Assembly (NCBI GenBank): GCA_027704905.1
Contig: CM051013.1
Coordinates: 10,968,703 to 11,032,702 of the forward strand
Direction: 5' to 3'
DNA from: Muraenolepis orangiensis
Taxonomy: Eukaryota > Chordata > Actinopteri > Gadiformes > Muraenolepididae
Length of the DNA: 64,000 bases
Shown: one piece after another, positions 36,779 to 48,476 of the stretch
How the letters are laid out: each line of letters opens with the position of its first letter
Numbering within the stretch: position 1 is the first letter of the stretch
Program-made: the position numbers and the translations under genes
The notes under the pieces: model-generated
Database searches by the model: none
Told to the model about the DNA's origin: nothing
The model's input: the letters and a program-made list of their open reading frames with translations, nothing else

Positions 36779-36850
36779 ATGGTGGCAGTATAGCTTAGGA
36801 GGTAGAGCGGTTGCCTCACAACTGGAAGGTTGCTGGTTCAATACCCGAAT
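36779..36850 (+). mobile_element. tRNA-derived SINE head
   Basis: Duplicate of 5,402-5,475 with the same A-box-like and B-box-like motifs. Confidence 0.55.
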
Positions 36851-37278
36851 ACACCTTGGTCTTTTTCTTTTTATACAGTAAGTGACGCACAAACATACAT
36901 TCATTGATAGACCTCAATTAAGCTCAAATGAAAGGTTTGTGCTTCTCAGGTTCCACACGAGGAGAGCTCTAGCATGTACCATCTGTTCTGTACGCCATTA
37001 TTCAAAGTCTGCAATAAACCGGATTCTTCATCACCCTGTGTCCTTGTCTTCGGGAAGAGCCCGCAAGAGGCAGGTTTGACGGCATTTGAACAAATGGTTT
37101 AGGAAAAGGTCGGGAAATGTGTGTTTTTCCTTACATTCAAAATGGTGGAAATGACGTTGAGGAAAGTCCCTGTGTCTTATGGGATCTTTGTAGGCCACGA
37201 AGAGCTGCATCATCCGACGCCAAACTCATGGCCATAGGACAAAAAAACAAGTGGTCACCATGACCACAGACTCAATTT

Positions 37279-37605
37279 TTAGACCACCAAGTGGTCATCT
37301 GGCTGTTCAGCATTACACCTTGGGACTGGACCCATCGCAATGTCTGGCTGTCCAGCAGTAGCCCTGGTCTCTGACTGGGAACACCTGGCTGTAGAGGCCG
37401 GACAGGGAGGCTGTCTTGAGGCCGGGCAGGGAGGCCGTCTTGAGGCCGGACAGGGAGGCTGTCTTGATGAGGACGGGCTGATCATCGTCGGAATGTCCTG
37501 CGAGTCAACTGTGGGTGTAGAGGCAGGACAGCCGGACTTCAGTGTTTTAGTTTCTGGAAGAGAAGGCAGAAGAGAGTCAGGACGTCCAGCCTCTGAAGAC
37601 TGAAG
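37279..37605 (-). CDS. Candidate cytoplasmic-tail exon of copy D, with 24-bp repeats
   Basis: Same frame as 6,240-6,560: SSEAGRPDSLLPSLPETK, then MISPSSS, three RQPPCPAS-type units (one RRPPCPAS), ending CNAEQPDDHLVV, a longer end than in copy B. Conservation of the open frame between two units favours coding, but their overall near-identity weakens that argument. The splice link to exon 7 (38,284) is not resolved. Confidence 0.35.
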   Translation of the reverse strand, partial: LQSSEAGRPDSLLPSLPETKTLKSGCPASTPTVDSQDIPTMISPSSSRQPPCPASRRPPCPASRQPPCPASTARCSQSETRATAGQPDIAMGPVPRCNAEQPDDHLVV

Positions 37606-38283
37606 CCAACTGGTGGAGCTCTGCTGCTGGTTCTTCTCGTGTGAAGTCTAACTTCACAACCAGACACACAACCAGAGACACACAAATACGTGACGCATTA
37701 CTCATTGTGAAGTACACAAGTTGTTTTAAAAAAAGGGGTTTCATTCTACCCAAATAATACTAAAATATACAGAAATGCATACCAGAAAGCAAAAACAAGG
37801 CCAAAATAATACAACGATGGGTGCAGGAGGCTGAATATGAAACATACAAGCAGACAACCAGGAACAGATATTAAAACACAACCTCCAAGAAGGGAGACAT
37901 GAGGGACACTATATACTAAATGGGTTAAACCAAATGACACATGAGGGGAGGAACACAAATGACAACCCAACACATTTATTACGGTTACATGTATCCATTC
38001 TATTGCGTAAGTATTTATTCTATTAATTATACCTATTATATTCATTTAAATGCAAGAAATGCCCATATATGTAGTCTTTCCATTTTCCCCCTATAAGAAC
38101 ATGAAATAGACTCGACCAATCAGTCCCAAATAATCAGCCACAACTGTCGTAGTACTCCGTTGCTGTAGGGCTAAGAGTTCAACTCAAATAAAGATCAATA
38201 TTTTCAAATGAGTACCGGTATGTGTGGCTGGGAGCCCAGCCCTCACACTCATTAACAGTGAAACATGTGGAATAAGAGCTTAC

Positions 38284-38909
38284 CAGTGTCGTTTTTCATG
38301 GTCTGTGCTTCTTTATCAGAAAAATCAAACTGTAACCCAAATATTAACATTGGGTAAGGTATAAAGTACATCATCTATTAGCGCCACCACTGCCAGCTAG
38401 CTTCACATACAGTATTATTGTGTTCTGTGTCAAACCAGTACTAACACATAAGAATCCACGTTATACCAACAACAAGGTTATGTGTCAAGAGAACAGTCAC
38501 TTTCATTCACCGCTTAATAGTATCACTGTCAGTATAGGTTCACACACACTCCAATATAAAGTAATAACACATACCCGTTGTAGAATCCTTGATAGTATCC
38601 GTTCTATACAGACAAAACAGTAACATGTGAGCACAACAGTCACACTTCAGCCTAACCATGATACATGTTAAGAGGTTAATGTAACACTCACTTTTTTTCA
38701 GAATCAGAGCTATCCATACTAATAATCCTAAAAATACTATTATTAGGAATATTTGTATTCTGTCTGGACCGGGTTTTCCACATTCAGAATCCCTTGAATT
38801 ACTTCCTGGGTTTATCAGTTCCAGTCCCGCAGAGTCACATCTGAAATGAGAAGGACAACAACATGTTTAGTAAGTCATGATAGTGTAGAACAGGGGTTTT
38901 CAAAGAAGT

Positions 38910-38959
<50 letters not shown>

Positions 38960-39856
38960 CCCCCTTACTTTGTGTGGGTCTGGCAAGACATTGATGTGCC
39001 GTCGGAGAATGTTCCATCAGTACAATGATGGCACTCTGTGTCTTTATGTGCTGTTCCTGCAGAAATATATACACGTATTGAATGCTAAAGTAGGCTGGAT
39101 GGGTCTCTTAAAAGAGCAAAGTAAAGTACAGCCCCATGTTTGGACGCTGTGATTTAACGTTGATGTTTAGATGTAGACACCGACCTCTTTGACTGATGTA
39201 TTGACCAGGACTACAAGTCAGACGGTGGTTCTGAGCTGCCAAACATCCACCTCCACTGGGGTCAACACAGAAGTATCCGTCCCGGGTCTCACACAGGGCA
39301 TCTGATGTTGCTGTACACGACTTCTTCTCCTTCAGGCCGAGACCTGTCAACCACAACGCAGTTAGTGACAACCTGAGACAACATACACAACCTCTCTGAA
39401 CGAACATGAACAATATAATGTTAACGGTTAATGGTGAACAGTAGATCTGGGGGTTGCCTGTACCTGCGTCACACCGTGTACAGTTAGAGCACTGCTTCAG
39501 GGCATTACGGCCATCTTTGAAGGTTCCTGTTTCACATGGTTTGCACTCTGTAATGGTTCCGTCTGTGCAATCCTTCTCCACATACTTTCCTGTTGTGTGG
39601 AAGGATTTAGAATGTTGATTTTTTTTCTTTTTCAACAGATTATTTCACACATATACATTTGTATTTCTTGAATCAGATTACATTTTTAAACTGATACATT
39701 TAACAGTTCATATATTGGGCTCTTACCAGCGGAACATGCAGGGCAACATTCACCTCCAACTCTGTAATCATCCGAGGGACAGTTTGCTAATGCATGGCTG
39801 GCAATGAAGAGGACTAAACATATTCTGTACATTGTCGGTAAAGTCCTCACTGCCAT
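38284..39856 (-). CDS. tnfrsf14-like: TNFRSF14/HVEM-like receptor, copy D
   Basis: Exons: 39,727-39,856 (ATG at 39,856; its 5' UTR part extends to an acceptor near 39,889), 39,464-39,589, 39,185-39,343, 38,969-39,056, 38,692-38,840, 38,575-38,603 and 38,284-38,329. All phases agree. The extracellular part is a mosaic: exon 2 is the 126-bp form of copy A (DCTDGTITEC, CSNCTRCDAG), while exons 3-6 are close to copy C. Exon 3 has SCTATSDALC where the others have SCTLTSDALC. The transmembrane exon is the short form shared with C. The tail exon is FDFSDKEAQTMKNDTG. Intron 4 holds about 46 bp of CA followed by a C run. No disabling change is seen, so this and B are the best candidates for functional genes. 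Confidence 0.87.
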
Positions 39857-40462
39857 GCAGTTTGACTTGACTTCTTGAAACTGAAGTATCTGCAGAGATC
39901 AACAATAAATACAGCGCAGTTAATAAATGTAATAGCTTAACTTAATTCAAGATTTGTATTTGCAACAAGTACAATAGAATGCTTACTCCCCATTTCCTCC
40001 CGCAGTATGAATTCTCTAAAACATTATACTGTACTAAAATACTTTACACAATAAAAAAGAACAATAAAGTGACTAATGGGTGATATGTAGGTACATTTGT
40101 TGAATTTGTGCAAAAAAACTTTTAAAAAGCATTTAAAAAAGGGCCAGTAGTGCAACAGCATCATGAATACAGTGCATTGCAGTACAGTGCAGTATCTATG
40201 AGTTTATAAATCAGGTGTACATTTACATTTAGGACATTTGGCAGACGAACAAACAGTATAAATGACAAACATAGTATCATGTTAGACACACAAGAACATT
40301 CACAGCATGTGAGATGACTTTAGTAAAGTACTAAACGTAAAATAAATACAAACACAACAACATACCTCGTTGGCTGCATGCTCTGAAAACCGAGGAAAGT
40401 ATTCTTCAGTCCTTACAACTTTATAAGAAAATACTTAAACTAACGAAGCTGTAACAGTATCC

Positions 40463-40484
40463 GTGCATCTTACTTTCAGTTTCT

Positions 40485-40519
<35 letters not shown>

Positions 40520-40574
40520 CAAGCTCACGTGAGTTGGAGGGAGAGAGAGACACGAAACTGAAAGTAAGATGCAC
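40463..40574. repeat. 21-bp inverted repeat around a TA array
   Basis: GTGCATCTTACTTTCAGTTTC at 40,463-40,483 and its exact complement at 40,554-40,574 flank a (TA)n tract and a CACGTG-containing stretch. The arms contain the GAAACTGAAAG interferon-response-like motif. Confidence 0.9.
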
Positions 40575-40575
40575 G

Positions 40576-41631
40576 TGGGAGTGATTGTAAGATATAAGAT
40601 AAGTATAAAGACAATAAAAAGTCAATAATACTACGAAATACTGATCAGTTCACTGATATTAACTGAAATAAACAAAACAAATGTAGAGCAACAGGGTCGA
40701 AAACAACTAAACCAAAGGAACGGAAATTAACCTAACAGTCTACTTAATCTTGAATTAAATAAACAAAACAAACTTAACTCAACAGGGTCAATGAAATAAC
40801 TAATCAGAAACAGAGATTAATCGAATAGTCCGCGATAACAATGTTTAAAATATGGCCCTGTAGTGAAGGGTAAGGTGACACAAAGGCACAGTGACACCAA
40901 GAGGCAATGCAGACAATGCAGGCCAAGAGCAACACCCGCTAGGCAGTAGTGTAGCGGTGAAGCACAGTAGGACAGGCAAGCCAGCTGTGCAGACAGACAC
41001 AGCCGTGAGGGCAGGCAAGCCGTCCAGGCAACACTCAGTCAGGCAGCAGTGTAGCGGTGAAGCACAGTAGGGCAGGCAAGCCAGCTGTGCTGACAGACAC
41101 AGCCGTGAGGGCAGACCAGCCGTCCAGGCAACACTCAGTCAGGCAGGCAAGACACTCGTAGTAGAGCAGTCGTGGATGCAACACAGACGTAGAGGCAAAA
41201 CAGCAGTCCTTCTTTATCACGCTTCCAGCGCAGAGCCTAGCAGACATTTTAAGGTGATGTTACGATAATAATACTAGATTAAGATTATTCAGGAAGAATG
41301 AGACAAGCAGAAGGTCTACCTACCGATCAGGCCAAGTTCAGACAAACACACAGCAGGAGAGCTTCATTTACAGCGGCAGCAGACATGGGCTGCAGGATCC
41401 CTGCAAGGGTCTACAACCAGCGATGCATTTAGTATTTAGGCTAATTGTCATGCTAGGTGTACAACAATCAGCAGCCACTGAAAACTCACCGGTGCCAGCG
41501 GAGAAAGCGCGTCAGCGGAACCCGGAAGTGGCCTTCGTGCCAAAGAGCAAGCGGGAGCAAGAGCGACACTGACCCCTCTTTATAAAGGTTGCCCCGTGTG
41601 GTGATAGGGCTGAACAGTCTATCCTGCTACA
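40576..41631 (-). mobile_element. Ty3/gypsy LTR, about 1.06 kb
   Basis: On the minus strand TGTAGCAGGATAG begins right after a polypurine tract (AAGGGGGGTAGAT, 41,632-41,644), downstream of the pol frame. The 3' limit is set approximately by the break in homology to the copy C flank (40,537-40,576). It contains a 100-bp direct duplication at 40,941-41,040 and 41,041-41,140. Confidence 0.6.
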
Positions 41632-41695
41632 ATCTACCCCCCTTGTTTGCATCGACGCCCCGACGATGGACCAATCAGTGCTAAATATACCAAAC

Positions 41696-43640
41696 CTAGT
41701 TCCAAGGTCTAAAAATAACAGAAACCGCATTAGATGTTGGACCAGGAGGGTTTCGAGCCGCAGGTGCCAAACCTCCTAGAGGCATTGGAAGATGATGTAC
41801 ATTGGGATGCTGACCAGCGGTTGACCGTGTTGTCCGTCGTATTGTCACTTCGGTAGTGTCAGGGTAAGAGGCTGCTGGAAAAGACAAGCGGGTAGATGGT
41901 AATTCTGGAACTGCAGCAGGAACCCCTGAAGGGCCGGCCTCAGCAACTTTCGGATAAGATGGTGGGACAGGCAACCGAGGGGTGTTTCGGGTGAGCACCG
42001 CTGTACTGGTGGGGGAAGGGTGAGGGGCTTCAGGCATCAATACCAACAGGTCACCATTGCATGACAGCTCGTCCTCTGATAGTGGTTGGTCATGAGGAGT
42101 TGGGACGGGGACAGAAGAACTACTTGGGGGGGCTGCTCCAACCAATGCCTTTAACAGCATTCGGTGGACCTGTTTGACTTTGCTCAAGTCATCTGCAGGT
42201 GCAATTGTGTACACACAGCCTCCCTCTTTCGGTGGTTTTAGGACTCTGTACACGACAGAGCTCCAATTATCCCTTATCTTATGGCGACCTCTCGCACTGT
42301 AGTCTCGCAACAACACCAGTTGGCCCTCCTTCAATGGGGTGTCTCGGACATGTTGGTCATGGCTCCTCTTTCGGCGCTCTGCTGCGACTCTTAGCCTCTC
42401 TCTGGCCCCTTCGAAGGCAATCTGCAAGTGGGTCTGGTGCTCCTGAATCCATTCATGGACGGTACCACCAACTGGATCCTGGACTCCAGCAGGAAGTCAA
42501 CAGGGAGCCTCGGTTCCTGCCCGAACATCAAAAAGAATGGAGATTCCCCAGTCGACTGATGGGGGGTGGTGTTATAAGAGTACAGTACATGTGGCAAGCA
42601 GGAGTTCCATTCCCGCTTCCGGGATACAGGCAGAGTACGCAGCAAGTTATGAAGGGTCCGGTTAAACCGCTCACATTGACCGTTGCCCGCCGGATGGTAT
42701 GGAGTTGTGCGGGACTTTTCAATGCCATAGAGGCCACACAACTGCTGAATCAGTGTGCTCTCAAAGTTTCGGCCCTGGTCGGAATGTATCCGGGCTGGGA
42801 CACCGAACTTGGAGAACCATTCTGTGACCAAAACTTGAGCCACAGTGGCAGCTCGTTGATCACGGGTGGCGATAGCTAACATGTATTTACTAAACACATC
42901 AGTCATCACCAGAACATTTTCTAATCCATGACTAGTAGGTTCCAACACCATGTAATCAATGGCTAGAATCACATTGGGTCGAGAAGCAAGCAAGTGTCCC
43001 ATGAAAGCACGAGACCCTGAATGGTTGTCCTTGGCAACCTGGCACCTCTCACAGGACTGGCACCATTGCACAACCTCTGAGGACATGCCGGGCCAGTAAC
43101 ACCGCTGCCTGAGTAGCTCCAAGGTTCTTTCAACACCTTGGTGGCCATGCCTCTGATGTACTTCAGTGAGCACCTGCTCCCTCAGAGAAGCAGGTACAAG
43201 CAACTGCAACACTGTCTCAGCCCCATCAGGGCGAAAGACCTGGCGATAGAGGACCCCATCAGTCTCAGCTAATCGGTCCCATTGACGAAGAAGTGCCAAG
43301 GCTGGCCGAGACATCTGCTTTCGTTCATCGCGGTTCGGGCGCTGCCTACGCCTCCAGAACACCAAGAGCTCCTCGAGGACAGGGTCCGCTTGCTGGAGTG
43401 CTCCGATGTCTGATGGCGTATGATGAGGCAAGGCTGTGACCGTCATTTGTGTGGCTCCGCCCAGCGGCACTAGCAGTGCTTGCTGTAGAGGTCTGGGGAT
43501 GGAGGTACTAGCGAGCATAGCTTCCAGATCTTGCACCCCAGGCGGGAGCTGACGGGACAGGGCATCAGCATTAACATTGCTTTTCCCGGAGTGATACTTT
43601 ATTTCAAAGTCAAATGAAGCAAGTTGGGATGCCCAACGTT
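41696..43640 (-). pseudogene. Ty3/gypsy pol: RNase H end and integrase, one frameshift
   Basis: Minus strand. 43,640-43,540 encodes the end of RNase H (IKYHSGKSNVNADALSRQ). The 381-residue frame 43,536-42,391 holds the integrase zinc finger (His127, His132, Cys159, Cys162) and catalytic Asp194, Asp253 and Glu289 with 35-residue spacing. After PVDFLL near 42,490 a one-base loss shifts the frame. The second frame, 42,427-41,696, carries the C-terminal domain (LLRDYSARGRHKIRDNW, KQVHRMLLK) and a proline-rich tail. Upstream RT, protease and gag are replaced at 43,645 by an L2 fragment. It cannot make active pol alone. Confidence 0.88.
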
Positions 43641-43644
43641 GTTC

Positions 43645-44220
43645 TTCCCCAGCGAAGAAGGCCCAGGAGCGCCTCTACTTCATCCGGAAGCTCAAAGGAG
43701 CCGGAGCCCCATCACCCATCATGCTCTGGTTCTACCGAGGCACCACTGAGCACATCCTCAGCAGCTGCATCACGCTGTGCTCTGGAACGCTGCTCCGCCT
43801 CCACTCGCAAGAGCCTGCAGCGCATGGTGAACACTGCTCAGAGGATCATCGGTGTCTCACTCCCATCACATTTATAACCCCCGCCTCACCCGCAAAGCAC
43901 TCATCATTATGGGTGACCCCACCCACTCCTCCAACAGCCTCTTCAGCCTCCTGCCTTCAGGGAGAAGGTTCTGCAGCCTCCTTCCGCAGGCTCAGGAACA
44001 GCTTCATCCACCAGGTGGTCAGGATGCTGACCTCTCTCCCCTCCCTCTGACCTCTCTCCCTTCTCTCCCTTCTCCCCATTCTCTCCCACCTCTCCCACCT
44101 CTCTACCCCCCCCCCCCCCCACACACACACACACACACACACACATCCAGCACCAGTCACTTTGATTGCTCAGCATTGATTGCTCAGCATCTCGCAACGT
44201 GGCTGGAATTGTGGAAGCAA
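43645..44220 (+). mobile_element. L2-clade LINE fragment, frameshifted
   Basis: Translating across frames gives KKAQERLYFIRKLKGAG, then LWFYRGTTEHILSSCITL, SLQRMVNTAQRIIGVSLPS, then RKALIIMGDPTHSSN and LLPSGRRF: the L2 ORF2 C-terminus of a subfamily different from that at 51-52.5 kb. A C-run and (CA)n lie at 44,107-44,145. Confidence 0.8.
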
Positions 44221-44279
44221 TAAATAAAGGACTGGAGATGTGTGGACCAGAGTTACGATGGAGCCTCAGTTATGTCTGG

Positions 44280-45790
44280 TCACGTTTCTGGTGTGCAATA
44301 GCGCATTAAAGAGACCCACCTATATGCAGCGTACGTTCACTGCTTGGCACACAAACTAAATCTGGTGCTTGTGGAGTGTTGTGCTATCAACCTCAACGTG
44401 AAAACATTCCTGAACGTCTTGTTTTTGCAGAGCCATCAAACCATCATCGATTTATCGAAATGCAGAAATCACTGAATATGAAACTAACTGAAATAATACA
44501 GTCAAGTGAGACAAGATGGGTGTACAAGTGGCAATCTGGGAATTCAGTTAAAACTCACTACTCTGCAATTACAGGGTGCCTAAGAGAAATTAGTAACGAG
44601 GGAGACAAGTGGTCTGTGGCCTTTGGCCAGTGGCCTTTATGACCACATGACCAGAATGCCATTCATTACTTGTGTGCTCGTATTCAAAGACATACTGCGT
44701 GTGATTCACGCATTCAGGGGTTACGCACAAGGCCCTACAGTCCTCCAACTACACACTCTCCGAAGCTGCGGTGCTTACAGACAACTTGAAGGCCCACTTC
44801 ATATCATATAACAGTATATAAAAGTTCTGCCGGGACAACAACATGCCTGTACCTGGGGATTGTCACGATCCAACCCAGCTCTTCCCGCTCCTAGTCCTGG
44901 ATCTCCGCTGGCTTCCTGGATCCGCAATGTCACGACTCTGTTCCCAAATGATTTCCCTGTCAGCCATTTCACGCTGAACTCACCTGATGTCAATCGCACC
45001 TCATTACCAAGCTGTATTTAAGCCATGTCTGTTGTGTTACTCATTGCTGGATTATCACCCTGATTTTCGGAAAGCGTCACGTTTGTTTCATGTTAAGTTC
45101 ATTGTTGTTCTGCCTATTGATCCACCGTGTTTTGACCCTCGTCTGGATAACAATCTCGTTTTTGCCTTGCCACCTGCCTTGTACCTCTGCCTCAACCCTC
45201 GACTACCTGTTACCGACCCCTGCTTGTCTTGACCACGTGTTGGATTTACCCTGTCTGTACCTCTGCATTTGATCGCGCTATCGGCGTGTGCGCCGACTTT
45301 AAAGCACCTGTTCCATCTGCCGTCTGTTCCCTCTGCTTTTGGGTCCCACCTCCACCCGGCGTGACAGGGATGTAGAAGTTGGGTGACAGATTCCTGGTCC
45401 CCTTGCTCCCAAAAGAAAACGGGCTACAAAACCTTCGACCTCCCTCGACAGTTCCCTGATTACAACTACTTTGGACCAAAGAGAAACTGATGGAAGTGGC
45501 ACACAAATGTCAAAGAGTGAGACAGTTGGATTTCAGCAGCACCTGTATCGACCTCTGCTGGACACCCTCATCAACGAACTAGACAGACGATTCACTGGGA
45601 GAGTCCATAGACCTTGCACGAGCATGTGCAGCAGTGTTTAGATGTGACAGAAATGGAATCGAACCTCTCATACATCCTTGTTGAAGCCTATGCTGTCGCA
45701 CCTGTTTCATTTGACCTTATTAAGACTGTTTAACAGGACAGCTATCCAAATCTTTACAAGATGCTCCAGTTGGCACTGACTTTGCCTGTT
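44280..45790 (+). pseudogene. ZMYM1-like hAT transposase pseudogene, interrupted by a solo LTR
   Basis: Pieces in order: YVHCLAHKLNLVLVECC (about 44,330-44,390), EMQKSLNMKLTEIIQSSETR and REISNEGDKWSV (44,455-44,620), YDHMTRMPFITCVLVFKDIL (44,640-44,700), and, after the LTR, FQQHLYRPLLDTLINELDRR and YPNLYKMLQLALTLPV (to 45,790). These match the order of the DUF4371/hAT region of ZMYM1-like transposases. There are several frameshifts and stops. The final RSFSALRR-type block is absent here, but a similar block lies at 22,080-22,385. Confidence 0.75.
44861..45366. mobile_element. Solo LTR, 506 bp, with 5-bp target duplication
   Basis: It starts TGTCACGATCC and ends CGGCGTGACA, and is flanked by gggat on both sides (44,856-44,860 and 45,367-45,371). 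It is inserted in the hAT pseudogene. The right part has the CCTGCCTTGTACCTCTGCC-type pyrimidine-rich sequence common in fish solo LTRs. No internal genes. Confidence 0.85.
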
Positions 45791-45877
45791 GGGAGGTCGA
45801 AGGTTTTGTAGCCCGTTTTCTTTTGGGAGCAAGGGGACCAGGAATCTGCCACCCAACTTCTACATCCCTGTCACGCC
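45358..45877. repeat. 87-bp inverted duplication spanning an LTR junction
   Basis: Arm 45,358-45,444 and arm 45,791-45,877 are inverted copies with one mismatch. Each contains the last 9 bp of the solo LTR plus adjoining hAT sequence. Confidence 0.92.
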
Positions 45878-45959
45878 GACATGCTTCTTCATATTATGAT
45901 TTATGTCATGCATGGTGTTTATAATATCCAATATATCATCTGACCATATTATGAGCACC

Positions 45960-46310
45960 GCCTTGGTAGTGCAGTGGAGAGCAACCCAGCAATATCATGT
46001 GCATTGAAAGGTCAAATATAACTTCAGATCTTGTCACAGCCAGCCTCTCTATGGCCTAGTGGAGTGAGCTAGTGACTATCAACCCTGGGGATACGGGTTC
46101 ACATCCCCCTGAGGTTGGTCTTCTTGGCAATGTAATCATTTAGAAAAAGTAAATATGTTGTGTAAATTAAATGTCAAATATAATTGCCGACGTTGTGTCA
46201 GCTGGAACCTATGTGGCATAGTGGAGTGAGCTAGTGACCATCAACCCTGGCAATAGGGGTTCCTGTCCGACTGATATTGATCTCCTTAGCAATGTCAGTC
46301 ACCTTCTCCA
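45960..46310 (+). mobile_element. tRNA-like SINE, two diverged copies in tandem
   Basis: The segments at 46,050-46,140 and 46,203-46,300 share ATGGCCTAGTGGAGTGAGCT and a B-box-like GGGTTCACATCCC (GGGGTTCCTGTCC in the second), separated by about 155 bp. Confidence 0.45.
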
Positions 46311-46373
46311 CAGCTGGCTGATCTAGTCACGCAGCAGCAAAAGGTGATGAAGGCAATGCGCTGCACCACTCAC

Positions 46374-46414
46374 GCCCTGATACTGGAGTCTAGTAGCAGC
46401 TTGGCAGCCGCCAT
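46374..46414 (-). CDS. Candidate first coding exon of an unidentified gene
   Basis: The minus strand reads ACCATGG (good Kozak context), then MAAAKLLLDSSIR, then a strong donor GC|GTGAGTGG at 46,373. An alanine-rich start and a short first exon are typical of housekeeping or mitochondrial-protein genes. No downstream exon was found on that strand; the next 5 kb are mobile elements. It could be chance. Confidence 0.22.
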
Positions 46415-46585
46415 GGTACAGGTCACAGGTCAACCACTAGAGACCAAACACACAAGGTAAGGCTCTGGGAGGAGCAGAGCATGATGGGAGATGAGGTCTG
46501 TCTGTTTAAACTACAAAAAAACACTACAAGTTCCCCTTGACTTATGAGTACTTTGTACTTTGTAATGTACTTTATATTTCCAGAT

Positions 46586-46828
46586 GGGAAATACAGAAAC
46601 TACAGGACAGTAATATAATTAAAAACAGAAATAAAATTAACAGAAAGTAGATGCATAATCTAATCTTAATAGACATTGACATGTTACATTAATATTTCTT
46701 GGGAAATACAGAAACTACAGGACAGTAATATAATTAAAAACAGAAATAAAATAACACTAAAATTAACAGAAAGTAGATGCATAATCTAATCTTAATAGAC
46801 ATTGACATGTTACATTAATATTTCTTGT
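46586..46828. repeat. Two-unit tandem duplication (115 bp)
   Basis: GGGAAATACAGAAACTACAG begins both units (46,586 and 46,701). The second has a short extra AACACTAAA stretch. Confidence 0.92.
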
Positions 46829-47924
46829 CAATATTATCCCTGACATAACAAACGCAAACACACATTCATCATCACACAGCGTCCAGTACAGTTTAGGCTG
46901 ATAATATAAGTAACTTATTCAATATTAACTCTGACAATGAAAAGGGTTAATGGGCTCTTCAGTGAAGAGGTACAACATGTTTCATGTTTCAACAAAAAAT
47001 ATGAATACAAGCTCCACTAGAAAACCCCTTGGAACATGGAGAACTCTGTAAAGAGCTGGGATGAAAGGAACATACTTGACTAACATGGCCATCGGGACTA
47101 AAAGTTGAACGGAGTTCCTAGTTAGCTGGTGGCTAACTAGCAGGCTAACAATGCTGTCTTAATGTTTAAACTACAGCTAAATATGATGTCCTGTGACACA
47201 AACATCTCTATGGATTCATAGCGGATACGTGTCAGATAGACGATATAATGATTTATTTTTAGCTTGTTATATTGTTGTTGTCATGACTTACTAGGTTTAC
47301 AAAGTTTAGTTTGGCCACAGATGATACAATTGATGGACGAGACGCAGACGTTCTTCTTCTGTCAATAATAATTCCATCCGCTGATGACAGGAATTACGTT
47401 ACAATTACAAAACACACACGCCAGTGGTGGTTGTGACCACCATCAGAATCATAAGCTGTACTCAATTGTTTTATCTACAAATCGACTTTGCACGCTTTTA
47501 ATTTAATTAATTTAAGTCAAACTCTGTCCATAACACTTTGCTATCGCACACGTTATCTTTCAGGAGCAATATTATTTAATTTCAAGTATAAATTATAAGT
47601 ATAAGAAAAAACACACTCAAGTTACACATAAATACACACACAAACTTGACATGTTATCTGAATTGACCTGAACATCCACTCTGTCCCTTAGAAACAAACC
47701 GCACAGGAGGGTTAAATGTTTTTTGCAAAGACTTTGATGAACTTTGTGTCCCTTCTTTGCCCTCCCCGGGGATGGAGTCGAGTTTAACAGCACATATTCA
47801 CTGTCTTCTCCTCTCTGGGCTTTCTTTCTCGGACAGGTTTCTAAAGAAACACAACCCAGGCTGGGTCTTTTCCTCGGTTAGTGGTTGATCTTGGGTACAG
47901 GCAGTAACATTTTATTCCAAGTGT
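46829..47924. other. Apparently single-copy sequence, no gene seen
   Basis: AT-rich. No frame with family resemblance and no repeat shared with the rest of the window. 47,760-47,880 is GC-richer (CTCCCCGGGGATGGAGTCG), but with no clear exon. Confidence 0.5.
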
Positions 47925-48476
47925 TGTGAGCGCCCAGGCTCAAGGAGGCAAAAAACAGCGGGTTTTTGAGGGTTAACCAAAAAATGTCCTTTTATTTCTT
48001 TAAATTTCAGGGGTTTAAGGGAGGGAATGAAAAACAACTAAGGCTTGTCTTCGGCGTCTCACGCCGGGTCCGCGGTCCTCTCACCCTCTGGCGGCTTCCC
48101 AAGTTCCCGGGTGCGACGGCTTCTCCTTTCTTCCTTGGTCACTGCTGGAAACAGAACGGCAGAACAGCATAGCAGTATAGCAGCGTATGGCGGGACCTCT
48201 CGGCAGCACGGTCTCGGTCCTCTCGCCCCCCTTCTCTCTCCTCTAGCAACCCTCTACCTGTGCGCTTTTTAAGCACCTGATTTAATCAGGTGTTTATTAT
48301 GGTCAGCTGTGCGTTTCACTCCGGGATCTCGTTCGCCTTCCCCCCGGGTCCTAAAGCCCTCCAAGTATCTCCCTTGGGAGATATACGCCTCCCACCACGC
48401 AACCAAAGGTAAGTCTCCTCCTCTTTGCCCTGGTGGGACCCCAAGCTACCCTTGGGGTACCACATATCCTTCCCCT

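Noticed and set aside
42199..42879. 226-codon plus-strand frame
   Set aside because: Antisense shadow of the gypsy integrase.
45358..45877. A complete DNA transposon with 87-bp terminal inverted repeats
   Set aside because: The left arm includes the end of an identified solo LTR with its own target duplication, and no target duplication flanks the pair; inverted duplication fits better.
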